Numbered from the stretch's first letter, positions 35,169 through 44,083 are shown. The stretch is 64,000 nucleotides of DNA from Salsuginibacillus halophilus (GCF_003014715.1 NZ_PYAV01000011.1:1-64000); one strand, 5' to 3'. Program-made: numbers and translations. Notes: a model not told the origin generated them from the letters alone.

Positions 35169-35858
35169 GTGATGCGTGTGGGGCAGCAGATTTTAGTTGT
35201 CGAAGATGATGAAATGATTCGTAACTTAATCCAGATTTATCTTGAGAAACACCACTATGAAGTGATTACTGCAGCTGATGGTGAAGAAGGCAGGGAGGCG
35301 TATCTGGCGCATTACCCGTGCCTTGTTCTGCTTGATTTAATGCTTCCGAAATTAAGTGGTGAAAAGTTGTGTGAATGGATTCAAGAGCAAGACAACAATG
35401 AAACTTCGATCATTATGCTGACGGCGAAAACAAGTAGTGAACAAAAAGTGGCCGGCCTGCGTCTTGGTGCAGATGATTATATAACAAAGCCTTTCAGCCC
35501 TGAAGAACTTGTAGCCCGGGTAGAGGCTGTGCTTCGGCGCGGCGGGCGTTTCTGCCAGCGCATTGCGCACAGCGGCCTTGTGATCATGCCGCGGCGTGGT
35601 GAAGTGTATCTATATGAGCAGCCTTTAAAGATGACAACCTATGAGTTTCATTTGTTGTACCACTTTATGTCTCATCCGAATATCGTGTTTTCGCGGGAGC
35701 AGCTTGTCGCCCAAATTCATCCTGATGATGAAGCTGACATTCTTGAGCGGACGATTGATGCGCATATCAAAAAGCTGCGAGAAAAAATTGAAGAAACACC
35801 GGCAAAACCAGCAAGAATCCAAACGGTGCGCGGTATGGGGTATCGCTTTGTTCCGTAA
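35169..35858 (+). CDS. OmpR-family response regulator
   Basis: A 229-aa regulator with a receiver domain (residues 5-118; acidic pair EDDE, phospho-Asp in LLDLMLPKLSG, KPF). A winged-helix output domain follows (about 130-229; TYEFHLLYHF and HIKKLREKIEETPAKPARIQTVRGMGYRF). It starts 4 nt after the resA-like stop, so it is co-transcribed with the thiol module. A start at MRVG or ATG 35169 is plausible. Its target genes are unknown. Confidence 0.93.
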   Translation: MMRVGQQILVVEDDEMIRNLIQIYLEKHHYEVITAADGEEGREAYLAHYPCLVLLDLMLPKLSGEKLCEWIQEQDNNETSIIMLTAKTSSEQKVAGLRLGADDYITKPFSPEELVARVEAVLRRGGRFCQRIAHSGLVIMPRRGEVYLYEQPLKMTTYEFHLLYHFMSHPNIVFSREQLVAQIHPDDEADILERTIDAHIKKLREKIEETPAKPARIQTVRGMGYRFVP

Positions 35859-36918
35859 AATAAAAACAAGAAGTTTACTCGTACAGCTTACTGTTGTGCA
35901 TACGATTATTATCAGCCTAATTGCTTTGGTAAGCGGTTATTTCATTTACGCTGCCGCCTGCAGTCTCGTCGATCAACTGCCGGCAGAGCAGGATAACCGC
36001 GGGCAGGTGTTTCGTGAACAGTTTGGTGCGCTGCTTGTGATCAGCGTACCGCTTGTAACGCTGATCGGCGCTTTTTTTCATTACTACTTCTCCAAAAAGG
36101 TGATTCGGCCGATCCAACAGCTCGAACATTCGGTGACGGACTTAAAAAAAGGAGTATACCCGGAGGAAGTAACGACGTCCTCATTTAAAGAGTTAGAAAA
36201 TTTAAGTACGCACATGAATGATTTAAGCAGGCGCCTCCAGGAAAACGAAGTGCTGCGCGATAAAATGATGACAGATATGGCCCATGAACTCCGAACCCCG
36301 TTTTCAAATATCAACGGTTATTTGGAAGCGCTGAAAACCGGCGTGATTGATGGGTCGCCGCAGCTGTATGCATCCCTTCATAAAGAGGCGCAGAAATTAA
36401 CAGGCATGATTGATCAGTTGCAGGAGATGAACCGCTGGAATGAACACTCTCCTGAAATTCTCGGAGAAAAGTATGTTCAAGACATTCAGCCGGTGCTTGA
36501 AGAGACATCGGAAATGTTCATGTTGAAATTTCAGGAGCAGGGGATTCCGTTTGAGGTGAAGGTTGAAGCGGCTAAACTTACTTTTCATAAGGAAGCGGTC
36601 GAGCAGGCCGTCGCGAACTTGCTTAATAATGCGTATGATTATTATGAAGGTTCGCAGCCGGTGAAATTGCAGGGCCATAGCGAGGAAGAGGTGTATCGGA
36701 TTTCTGTCATATCACCTGGTCCTTTTATTTCAGAAGCCGATCGGAAATGGCTGTTTGAGCGGTTTTACCGTGCGGATCATTCACGTAGCCGTAAGACCGG
36801 TGGCACAGGCCTGGGGCTCTCCATCGTGAAAGATATTATTGTTCAGCACCACGGCGGCGCTGTCAGCGTTACATCTGAAAAAGGTGTTCATACGTTTGAG
36901 CTCAACCTTCCCCTATAA
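35848..36918 (+). CDS. Membrane sensor histidine kinase
   Basis: The protein is about 356 aa, with two transmembrane helices (about residues 12-32 and 68-90) flanking a short extracytoplasmic loop, a HAMP segment, and a HisKA domain with DMAHELRTPFSNINGYLEAL. The HATPase domain follows, with N-box NLLNNAYDYY, G1/F box WLFERFYRADHS and GGTGLGLSIV. I placed the start at TTG 35848, overlapping the regulator stop by 11 bp. The longer frame to 35641 lies wholly inside the regulator gene. The sensor loop is only about 35 residues, which suits envelope or intramembrane sensing. Confidence 0.88.
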   Translation: MFRKIKTRSLLVQLTVVHTIIISLIALVSGYFIYAAACSLVDQLPAEQDNRGQVFREQFGALLVISVPLVTLIGAFFHYYFSKKVIRPIQQLEHSVTDLKKGVYPEEVTTSSFKELENLSTHMNDLSRRLQENEVLRDKMMTDMAHELRTPFSNINGYLEALKTGVIDGSPQLYASLHKEAQKLTGMIDQLQEMNRWNEHSPEILGEKYVQDIQPVLEETSEMFMLKFQEQGIPFEVKVEAAKLTFHKEAVEQAVANLLNNAYDYYEGSQPVKLQGHSEEEVYRISVISPGPFISEADRKWLFERFYRADHSRSRKTGGTGLGLSIVKDIIVQHHGGAVSVTSEKGVHTFELNLPL

Positions 36919-37085
36919 GCTCAAAATAGGAAGAGTCGCTGCGGACACGATCTGGAGCGGCCCGATTTTCACCCTAGGTTTTACAATCAATAGCATGTGT
37001 GTTTAAATTACATAAAATGGGTTAAGGGTATTGATACTAAAAAATCTCGACATTGAATAATTTAAAAAGAATATAAGTTCAGTAC

Positions 37086-37400
37086 ATGTTAACAGCAATC
37101 AAAGTCACCTCCCATGCACGTAAATATATATCGGTTAAGTTCTTGTTAAAAAATGTAACTTATTTAAGGAGTGTGGTTGTAGTTAAACTAAGAGGTTTCT
37201 CCTTAGGTGTCTTAGGCGTTTTAATTGGCCTTGTAGTCTTAGGAGTTTTAAGGTGGGCAGGTTTACCTGTGTATAGCGAGAGGGTCTTATCATTTGTATT
37301 AGGTGAACCAACGCTTTGGAACTTTACGCCTTTAATCCTTATCTCTATGCTTGTGATTTTCCTCATGCTTCGGAAAGTGAGACGGTCGGGAAATACCTAA
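37086..37400 (+). CDS. Small two-helix membrane protein
   Basis: A frame of up to 104 aa whose credible part is the last ~75 residues: helix about LGVLGVLIGLVVLGVLRW, a loop with VYSERVLSF, helix FTPLILISMLVIFLML and a basic end. The start is uncertain. ATG 37086 has no ribosome site, while AAGGAG at 37166 is too close to GTG 37173. Function unknown. Confidence 0.5.
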   Translation: MLTAIKVTSHARKYISVKFLLKNVTYLRSVVVVKLRGFSLGVLGVLIGLVVLGVLRWAGLPVYSERVLSFVLGEPTLWNFTPLILISMLVIFLMLRKVRRSGNT

Positions 37401-37455
37401 GGATGTCACGACCTAAAACACCTATTTGATCCATTGAATAAAGCAAATTAACTAG

Positions 37456-37491
37456 ACGCGCTGCAGGTACACAAGCCTGCGGCGTTTTTTA
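37456..37491 (+). terminator. Terminator
   Basis: ACGCGCTGCAGG pairs with CCTGCGGCGT around TACACAAG, followed by TTTTT. Confidence 0.8.
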
Positions 37492-37592
37492 ATCAATCAT
37501 CTTGACGGCAAACGCAATGAGACCGATAATGTGGTGAGTTGGAAAAAAGTAAAAATCAGTCATTGTAAGCATAGTTTTAGGAGATGGTGAAA

Positions 37593-38216
37593 ATGAAAGC
37601 AAAAAGCACAGCAGCATTACTTCTTAGTGCAGGGTTAGTCACAGCTTGCAGCAGCGATGAGCCGGAAATCAATACCATTCAGCATGCAGACCTTAGTGAC
37701 CGGGAAGAGTTGATCAATATGGCACATGGACCGTCCAGCTATATTTATGATGTCAACGCCGGAAGCAACTACAACACGATGGAAGTGTGGGTGGAGTTAT
37801 ACGAGGGACAAGATTTGGTGGATGATGAGTTTTTACATATTGATACTGAAATTGATGGGATGAGCCACATCAAATTTTATAGAGATTCAGAGCTTTCTGA
37901 AAGGGCTGATGATCATCATCAAGATGAGTTGGGGATTGTGGTGAACGGTGCAGAAGAATTCCCGGCGCATACAAAAGGCTATTTTGAACCACCTGTTGAT
38001 GAAGAAGGATCCCGTAAAGGTGGGGGGCAAGTGTCTGCGACGCAAGAGCATCCAGTATCTATTCAAGATAATGATGAGGCGATCATTGCTGCGAAGCAAT
38101 TTAGAGCGTCAAACACAACATTAGGTTTTGACATTTTAGACGGTGAAACGGTTGATACCGGAATGTTCGAAGCATCGGATATAACGTTTGTCGTCCGGGC
38201 GGCTTTTGCACGGTAA
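37593..38216 (+). CDS. Lipoprotein of unknown function
   Basis: A 207-aa exported lipoprotein with signal peptide and lipobox VTACSS at about residue 19. The mature part is acidic and mostly beta (YNTMEVWVELYEGQDLVDDEFLHIDTEI). A late segment (DNDEAIIAAKQFRASNTTLGFDIL) resembles extracytoplasmic sensing domains, but I assign no family. ATG 37593 is 9 nt after AGGAG. Confidence 0.75.
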   Translation: MKAKSTAALLLSAGLVTACSSDEPEINTIQHADLSDREELINMAHGPSSYIYDVNAGSNYNTMEVWVELYEGQDLVDDEFLHIDTEIDGMSHIKFYRDSELSERADDHHQDELGIVVNGAEEFPAHTKGYFEPPVDEEGSRKGGGQVSATQEHPVSIQDNDEAIIAAKQFRASNTTLGFDILDGETVDTGMFEASDITFVVRAAFAR

Positions 38217-38324
38217 ATAACGACTAGAAACATGCATTAGCATGCTTTCCGGGATTTCGTGTGTGTGCTATACTAACAAAAATAGTGAGTGGCGATTCAT
38301 TCATGCTACGGGGAGGCAGATGTG

Positions 38325-39476
38325 ATGCGTAATGTAGTCATTGTTGAAGCCGTGCGGACGCCGGTCGGCCGGCGAAAAGGCGCGTTTAAAGACGTGCGCC
38401 CGGATGAGTTATTCAGCGAGGTGCTTAAAGGCGTCGTTGAGCGTGCCGGCGTGCCGGCGAAAGAAGTTGAAGATGTGATCGCCGGGTGCGTCACACAAAT
38501 TGAAGAGCAGGCACCGGATATTGCCCGGCAGGCAGCGCTTCTTGCTGATTTTCCAATCGAAGTGCCGGGTGTCACCCTGGATCGGCAGTGCGGTTCGAGC
38601 CAGCAGGCCGTACATTTCGGCGCACAGGCCATTCAAAGCGGCGATATGGACGTTGTCATTGCCGGCGGCGTGGAGAGTATGACACGTGTGCCGATGTTTT
38701 CCAATATGAAAGAAGATACGTACAGCCCGGTGTTAAAAGAAAAATATGAAATGATCAATCAAGGGTTATCTGCCGAGCGCATCGCCGAGCTGAACGGCTT
38801 CAGCCGTGAACTGCTCGATAACTATGCACTCACGAGCCATACGCGGGCGGCAGCTGCCCAGGAAGCCGGCGCATTTACAGAAGAAATCTTACCAGTGGAA
38901 ATTGAAGATACCGGCGGTGCGCGCACGACGGTGACTGAAGATGAAGGTGTGCGGCCGGATACAACATTTGAGGCGCTTGCTGAATTAGATCCGGTTTTTC
39001 AAGCGGACGGAAACATCACCGCAGGTAACGCAAGCCAGATGAGCGACGGCGCATCTGCAGTATTGTTGATGGCTGAAGATAAAGCAGAGGCACTCGGATT
39101 AAAGCCGCTCGCCCGCATCATCAGCCGCAGCGTCGTTGGGTCGGACCCAACGCTTATGTTAACCGGGCCAGTGCCGGCGACGGAAAAAGCACTCGCTAAG
39201 GCCGGGCTTTCGATTGAAGACATTGCCTTAGCTGAAGTAAACGAAGCTTTCGCGTCTGTGCCGCTGCACTGGCAGAAAGCCTTTGGATTTTCCGCCGCGC
39301 AGTTAAATGTAAATGGCGGAGCGATCGCGCTTGGTCATCCACTTGGCGCCACCGGAACGAAGTTGTTAACGACCCTCACGTACGAGTTAAAGCGGCGGAA
39401 TGAAAAATACGGCTTACTCGCGATTTGTGAAGGCCTTGGCATGGCAAATGCGACGATTATTGAAAATCTAACGTAA
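38325..39476 (+). CDS. Thiolase (acetyl-CoA acyltransferase)
   Basis: A 383-aa thiolase-fold enzyme that either condenses or cleaves acyl-CoA with CoA. The nucleophilic Cys is in LDRQCGSSQQAVHFGAQ (about residue 90), the NEAFA motif at about 315 and GGAIALGHPLGATG near 343. The C-terminal CxGGGxG motif reads CEGLGMANA, a visible deviation. ATG 38325 follows GGGGAGG. It is isolated from other beta-oxidation genes. Its terminator is split by repeat copy B. Confidence 0.9.
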   Translation: MRNVVIVEAVRTPVGRRKGAFKDVRPDELFSEVLKGVVERAGVPAKEVEDVIAGCVTQIEEQAPDIARQAALLADFPIEVPGVTLDRQCGSSQQAVHFGAQAIQSGDMDVVIAGGVESMTRVPMFSNMKEDTYSPVLKEKYEMINQGLSAERIAELNGFSRELLDNYALTSHTRAAAAQEAGAFTEEILPVEIEDTGGARTTVTEDEGVRPDTTFEALAELDPVFQADGNITAGNASQMSDGASAVLLMAEDKAEALGLKPLARIISRSVVGSDPTLMLTGPVPATEKALAKAGLSIEDIALAEVNEAFASVPLHWQKAFGFSAAQLNVNGGAIALGHPLGATGTKLLTTLTYELKRRNEKYGLLAICEGLGMANATIIENLT

Positions 39477-39483
39477 ATGATGC

Positions 39484-39511
39484 GGCGCGCCATATTGTGC
39501 TTGGCGCGTCG
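39484..39511 (+). terminator. Thiolase terminator hairpin, left copy
   Basis: GGCGCGCCA pairs with TTGGCGCG around TATTGTGC. It matches 39897-39921 at 22 of 25 positions. No T-run follows; the repeat begins at 39517. Confidence 0.75.
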
Positions 39512-39516
39512 TAGCA

Positions 39517-39890
39517 TGTAGAAAAACTTTTAAGAAAAATGAAGGCCGACGTCGCTTTTCGGCGGACGCTTGCCTCGGGTAGGGCCTCAACTTCCTCGGC
39601 AGACACCCGCTGCCTGTGGGATCTTCTCACTCGTTGTTCTGCAAGGCGTTGCCGGCGATGCTCGAGAGCCGATCTTTATTTCATACTTGGGCTAGGTGTC
39701 TGGCACGCCTTTTTTGTGCCTGACACCTAAAAATATTAATCCTTTATGGAAGTGAAGCCAAGCCCTCGGGAAAGCGTCCGTCGGTAGTGTTGGTCACGTT
39801 CATGATTCGGTTTTTATCCTCTTCATGCAACAGCCCGAGGCTCGGAGCCGTAAGATGTCCGTGAATGTTTGGTTTTCTACTTTGTCGACA
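39517..39890 (+). mobile_element. Terminator-targeting MITE-like repeat, copy B (374 bp)
   Basis: The element starts TGTAGAAAAAC (39517) and ends ACTTTGTCGACA (39890). The left ~145 bp match copies A and C, and the right ~135 bp (39753-39890) match copy A closely. The centre carries an extra perfect-looking hairpin AGGTGTCtGGCAC / GTGCCtGACACCT (39694-39728). No gene lies inside. It is flanked by the duplicated thiolase terminator hairpin. It is the shortest copy and may be an internal deletion of the longer form. Confidence 0.8.
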
Positions 39891-39895
39891 GTTTA

Positions 39896-39932
39896 TGGCG
39901 CGCCAGGTTATGCTTGGCGCGCCATTTATTTT
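39896..39932 (+). terminator. Thiolase terminator, right copy with T-run
   Basis: TGGCGCGCCA pairs with TTGGCGCGCCA around GGTTATGC, followed by TTTATTTT. Confidence 0.85.
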
Positions 39933-39952
39933 GGGGAAACAAAAATTTTTTG

Positions 39953-40146
39953 AAAGTTGCACATTTGTCACAACAAAGCGTACAATATAATTGACAAACG
40001 AAGCGAACAAAGCGTAAGATTTAATTAGCTAAAAACGTGAAGCGATTTTTTTAGAAGAAAAAGTTGGTCGAGGGCAAGTTCATTCCCTTTGTACAACTAT
40101 AAGCACAAGTCTTATTTTTTTGAATAAAAGTTGCGCATGTGCAAAT
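39953..40146 (+). promoter_or_regulatory. Promoter and possible metal-responsive operators of the ABC operon
   Basis: TTGCAC and TACAAT (about 39958-39987) are 18 bp apart. A near-palindrome TTGCGCATGTGCAA at about 40132-40145 lies in the leader, and a related GTTGCACATTTGTCACAAC overlaps the promoter. Both could bind a metal regulator such as MntR, although neither matches the B. subtilis MntR box closely. The leader is ~200 nt long with no gene. Confidence 0.35.
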
Positions 40147-40199
40147 TACTTGTCCTTCGCAAAAACAACCATGAAAAACAAATAAAGGAGGGGTGCTCG

Positions 40200-40955
40200 T
40201 TGGCACCAGCCGTTCAAGTATCAAATATTTCGGTATCGTATCACGGAGAAACAGCACTTGATGATGTTTCATTTACAGCTGAGCCATCGCAGTTAATCGG
40301 CATTATCGGGCCAAACGGTGCAGGGAAATCAACCTTAATTAAAACGATTATGGGCATGATCGGCCGCAATGAAGGTGAAGTTGAAGTGCTCGGTCAACCG
40401 ATTTCAAAAGTACGTAAACGTGTCGCTTACGTTCCACAGCGCCGCTCGATTGATCTGGATTTTCCAGTTCGTGTGGAAGATGTCGTTGTGATGGGAAGCT
40501 ACGCACACCTTGCCTGGTGGAAGCGGCCCGGAAAAAAAGATAAAGAAAAGGCACTTACTTGCTTGGAAAAAGTCGGCATGCTCGACTTTTCCCACCGGCA
40601 GATCGGGGAGCTTTCCGGCGGACAGCAGCAGCGTGTGTTTATTGCCCGGGCTTTGATGCAGGATAGTGATGTTCTCTTTTTAGATGAACCGTTTGCCGGG
40701 ATTGATGTTGCTTCAGAAAGCATTATTATTGATTTACTGCGGGACTTACGTAACCAAGGGAAAACGCTGTTTGTCGTCCATCATGATTTAAGTAAAGTTG
40801 AAACGTATTTTGACACGATTATGTTGTTAAACCAGCGCCTGCTCGGCTTTGGCGCAAAAGATGAGGTGTTTCAGCCGGAGCTTGTCAGCCGGGCGTACGA
40901 CGGCAATGTTGCTGTGCTTGGTGAAGGCAAAGAGCAAGTGGTGGTGACAAGTTAA
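40200..40955 (+). CDS. mntB: Manganese-type ABC transporter ATP-binding protein
   Basis: A 251-aa ABC ATPase of the metal (MZT) class. Walker A is GPNGAGKST (about residue 39), the signature LSGGQQQRVFIARAL about 145 and Walker B VLFLDEPFAGID about 165. The H-loop VVHHDLSKV follows. TTG 40200 is preceded by AAAGGAGGGG; the frame upstream has no site. It forms an operon with the permease and the binding lipoprotein. Confidence 0.9.
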   Translation: MAPAVQVSNISVSYHGETALDDVSFTAEPSQLIGIIGPNGAGKSTLIKTIMGMIGRNEGEVEVLGQPISKVRKRVAYVPQRRSIDLDFPVRVEDVVVMGSYAHLAWWKRPGKKDKEKALTCLEKVGMLDFSHRQIGELSGGQQQRVFIARALMQDSDVLFLDEPFAGIDVASESIIIDLLRDLRNQGKTLFVVHHDLSKVETYFDTIMLLNQRLLGFGAKDEVFQPELVSRAYDGNVAVLGEGKEQVVVTS

Positions 40956-41824
40956 TGGAACAGTTGACGCATTTTTTTGAAGCCGTAACAAACTATACAT
41001 TTTTACAAAATGCGATCATTGCCGGCGTCCTTGTCGGCATTTTATGCGGTGTTGTCGGCTGCTTTATCATTCTTCGAGGTATGGCCCTGATGGGTGAAGC
41101 CATTTCCCACGCCGTGCTCCCGGGGGTTGTTTTAAGTTACATGCTCGGCGCAAGCGGCTTTTTCATCGGTGCGGTGATTACCGGTACACTCGCTGCTGCG
41201 GGAATTGGCTTTATTAGCCAAAACAGTAAAGTGAAAGACGATTCAGCGATTGGTATTTTATTAACCGCAACGTTTGCTTTAGGGATTGTGTTAGTGACGA
41301 CCCTTGATGGCACGAGTGTTGATATTTGGCACATTTTATTTGGTAACGTGCTTGCGGTTTCACAAAACGACTTATGGCTTACTGGAAGTATAACGGTTGT
41401 CGTGTTAGCTGCCGTATTTCTTTTTTACAAGCAGCTTGTTTTATCAACCTTTGACCCGACAAATGCAGAAGCGATCGGCATGCCGGTAAAACTCATTCAT
41501 TACGTATTAATGGTCGTTTTATCGCTTGTCACAGTGGCTTCACTACAAACAGTTGGGATCATCCTTGTCGTTGCAATGTTAATCACACCAGGGGCGACCG
41601 CTTACTTATTAACCGAGCGCCTGCCGGTGATGCTGTTTCTATCTTCGGTATTCGGTGTCGTTTCAGCTGTGAGTGGCGTGTACTTTTCGTACATTTATGA
41701 TGTGGCCACAGGCGCTTCCATTGTGCTTGTCGCTTCAATATTATTTACAATTGCACTGTTTTTCTCGCCGAAACAAGGCGTGGCGGTGCGTTGGTATAAA
41801 AAGGCTGTTACGGGGCGGGCGTGA
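40955..41824 (+). CDS. mntC: Manganese-type ABC transporter permease
   Basis: A 289-aa permease of the ABC-3 family with about eight membrane helices. It has the conserved segments GILCGVVGCFIILRGMALMGEAISHAVLPG and VGIILVVAMLITPGATAYLLT. Its start overlaps the stop of the ATPase gene by one base (TAATG), so they are translationally coupled. Confidence 0.92.
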   Translation: MEQLTHFFEAVTNYTFLQNAIIAGVLVGILCGVVGCFIILRGMALMGEAISHAVLPGVVLSYMLGASGFFIGAVITGTLAAAGIGFISQNSKVKDDSAIGILLTATFALGIVLVTTLDGTSVDIWHILFGNVLAVSQNDLWLTGSITVVVLAAVFLFYKQLVLSTFDPTNAEAIGMPVKLIHYVLMVVLSLVTVASLQTVGIILVVAMLITPGATAYLLTERLPVMLFLSSVFGVVSAVSGVYFSYIYDVATGASIVLVASILFTIALFFSPKQGVAVRWYKKAVTGRA

Positions 41825-41859
41825 TCTCGCAATGTACAGTAAAAAAAGGGGTAGATACC

Positions 41860-42843
41860 ATGGACAAAAAAACATTGATAAGCTGGATGGGGATCACCGT
41901 TGCCGGTGGCATGTTACTTACAGCATGCGGTGATGCAGAAGAGGAAACCACTGAAGGCGCGGAGGAAACTGAAGAAGAAACCGAAGAAGCTGAAACTGAA
42001 GATCCGGAAGAACTGGATGAAGTTGACGCAGACAACTTGCAGATCACAACCAGCTTTTCAGTCCTCGGCGATATTGTTGAACAAATTGCTGGTGATGAAG
42101 CTGAAGTTGATTTCATCGTACCACTCGGTGAGGAACCTGAAGAGCACGAGCCGACACCGAGCGATTTTGAGCATGTCAGTGACTCAGATGTGTTCATCAT
42201 TAATGGCATGGGTCTTGAATCGTGGCTTGAGTCCCTCATGGATAACGTGACCGACACGCCGGCCGTTCCGGTAAGTAATGGTGTGGATCCAATCATGCTT
42301 GAAGACGGTGAAACTGCAGATCCTCACGCTTGGCTCGATCCGGCCAATGTTGAAATTTATGCGGAAAACATTGCTGAAGCGTTAAGTAAAGCTGCACCGG
42401 ATGAAGCTGAAACCTTTGAAGCAAACGCTGAAGCGTATATTGAAGAACTTGAAGAGCTCGATGCTTATATTCAAGAAAACACAGATGACATTCCAGAAGA
42501 AAACCGACTCATCACAAATAGTGAAGATGCTTTCGTTTACTTTGGTGAAGCGTACGACTTTGACACAGAAGGTATTTGGGAACTGAATGCTCATGAAGAA
42601 GGTACACCACAGCAGATTGCACGGATGGTGGATATTGTGCAGGAGCGCGAAGTGCCTTACTTGTTCAATGAAACGACAGTAAGCCCGGATTATATGGAGT
42701 CAGTTTCCGAGGATGCTGGGGTTCCGGTATTTGACGAACCGGTTTATACGGATGCGCACGGTGAAGAAGGGAGCGGCGCAGAAACGTATATCTCCATGAT
42801 GGAGCATAACGCAGATGTTTTCCGCGATGCTTTAAGTGAATAA
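41860..42843 (+). CDS. mntA: Manganese-type ABC transporter binding lipoprotein
   Basis: A 327-aa exported lipoprotein (lipobox LLTACG near residue 20) with an acidic low-complexity linker (residues 23-58). The cluster A-I/PsaA-type solute-binding domain follows. The four metal ligands of the Mn-type proteins can be placed: His in EEHEPTPSD, His in DPHAWLDPAN, Glu in TNSEDAFVYF and Asp in VYTDAHGEEG. Glu rather than His at the third position fits Mn over Zn. Order ATPase-permease-lipoprotein. Confidence 0.9.
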   Translation: MDKKTLISWMGITVAGGMLLTACGDAEEETTEGAEETEEETEEAETEDPEELDEVDADNLQITTSFSVLGDIVEQIAGDEAEVDFIVPLGEEPEEHEPTPSDFEHVSDSDVFIINGMGLESWLESLMDNVTDTPAVPVSNGVDPIMLEDGETADPHAWLDPANVEIYAENIAEALSKAAPDEAETFEANAEAYIEELEELDAYIQENTDDIPEENRLITNSEDAFVYFGEAYDFDTEGIWELNAHEEGTPQQIARMVDIVQEREVPYLFNETTVSPDYMESVSEDAGVPVFDEPVYTDAHGEEGSGAETYISMMEHNADVFRDALSE

Positions 42844-42852
42844 ATATTTAAT

Positions 42853-42892
42853 CCTGAGGTCTGGTGTGCCAGGCGCTCAGGGTTATTTTTTG
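42853..42892 (+). terminator. Terminator of the metal ABC operon
   Basis: CCTGAG pairs with CTCAGG, enclosing a second stem CTGG/CCAG, followed by TTATTTTTT. Confidence 0.8.
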
Positions 42893-43057
42893 GCTGAATG
42901 AATTTCATGACAACAACCGGGCAGTGAACGTGACTTTCCTTCACCTGCGTTTGTAACATGGTAGATCCTTTCAATTTGTGAAATATGGTAATTTCATAGT
43001 TCGTCTATTATAATTGAGTGTAGCAGGATTTTACATAACGTGAAGCGGAGGGTTTTC

Positions 43058-43498
43058 ATGCAGAATAGATATAAATTTATCGCAAACACTAGCGTTTTTA
43101 CCGCAGTGATCACTACCTGACTGTTGGTCGCATTCGGGATGTTGTCGTTCGAAATCCGTCTTCAATATCCCTCAGCTGTTACCGTCGCAATGTTTGGCGC
43201 CGGCATTTTAATAGCTGTCAGCTGGCTGACAGATGTAGATCAAGTAGAAAAGATGACACTTAGCCGCGGGGGCGTTGTCGTGTTGATCAGTATCGTAGGT
43301 GCGTTGTTCATTAACAAGTTATTGTTTGAGACGATCTCTCTGATGAGTGCAGGGATGGCAGGGGCAGCAGCTGGGGTGCTTTTATGTGTTGTGCTTCGTT
43401 TTCGGCTGAAACTCCAAGCTGATCAAAACCGGGTTGATAAAGTGCTGCACACGCCGGTGGTGCTGTTTGGTATAACACAATCATGGGTGATTTTTTAG
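43058..43498 (+). pseudogene. Membrane protein gene interrupted by an in-frame TGA
   Basis: ATG 43058, after CGGAGGG, opens a frame MQNRYKFIANTSVFTAVITT that meets TGA at 43118-43120. It then continues unbroken for 126 codons to 43498. The whole product would be a four-helix membrane protein of 146 aa with a basic C-terminus. The stop falls in the middle of the first helix, where Trp (TGG) would fit, so this looks like a recent nonsense mutation. Translation of the distal part from ATG 43139 or another internal start is possible. Family unknown. Confidence 0.65.
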
Positions 43499-43510
43499 GA
43501 GGACGTTAAG

Positions 43511-44056
43511 TTGGAGATGAAAGTGAACGAGCAAACGGTACTCCGGCCGTTTTACACGACAGATGCTGAGGCGTTTTATCGATTGACGATGGATTCAAAA
43601 GCTCATTTGCGTGCGTGGCTAGGCTGGTTGGATCATATTAAAGACGTATCTGATACGGAAAAATTCATTCAAAGCACGCATCATGATCTGAAAGAAACGG
43701 GAGGTTACCTTAAATCTTTTGCGATTGTCCACGAAGGAGAGGTTGCCGGCACGATCAGCTTCAACGAACTCGATTTGACGAATCGAACAGGAGCGCTCGG
43801 GTATTGGCTCGGCGAGAAGTTTCAAGGGAAAGGGATCATGCAGGCGTGCTGCAGATGTTTGCTTTATTATGGCTTTGAAACGATTCAACTTAACAGAATT
43901 GAAATTAAGGTAGCTGTAAACAACACGAAAAGCAAAAATATCCCTGAAAAACTCGGATTCACAAAAGAAGGGCGTCTCCGGGAAAAGGAATGGCTCTATA
44001 CCACATTTGTCGATCATGACGTCTATTCGTTGTTAAAAAGGGAATGGACCCAATAA
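43511..44056 (+). CDS. RimL/YdaF-type GNAT acetyltransferase
   Basis: A 181-aa acetyltransferase of the RimJ/RimL group, related in pattern to B. subtilis YdaF (N-terminal LRPFYTTDAEAFYRLTMDSKAHLRAWLGWLD). Other visible motifs are GALGYWLGEKFQGKGIMQACCRCLLYYGFE and VAVNNTKSKNIPEKLGFTKEG. It probably acetylates a protein N-terminus or a small amine. TTG 43511 follows AGGAGG; ATG 43517 is an alternative. Confidence 0.9.
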   Translation: MEMKVNEQTVLRPFYTTDAEAFYRLTMDSKAHLRAWLGWLDHIKDVSDTEKFIQSTHHDLKETGGYLKSFAIVHEGEVAGTISFNELDLTNRTGALGYWLGEKFQGKGIMQACCRCLLYYGFETIQLNRIEIKVAVNNTKSKNIPEKLGFTKEGRLREKEWLYTTFVDHDVYSLLKREWTQ

Positions 44057-44083
44057 AACGCTAACTTGAAGGAGGAAACAACG

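Noticed and set aside
35641-35847. Longer N-terminus for the histidine kinase
   Set aside because: That part lies wholly within the response-regulator gene in another frame; the Cys-rich product has no kinase features.
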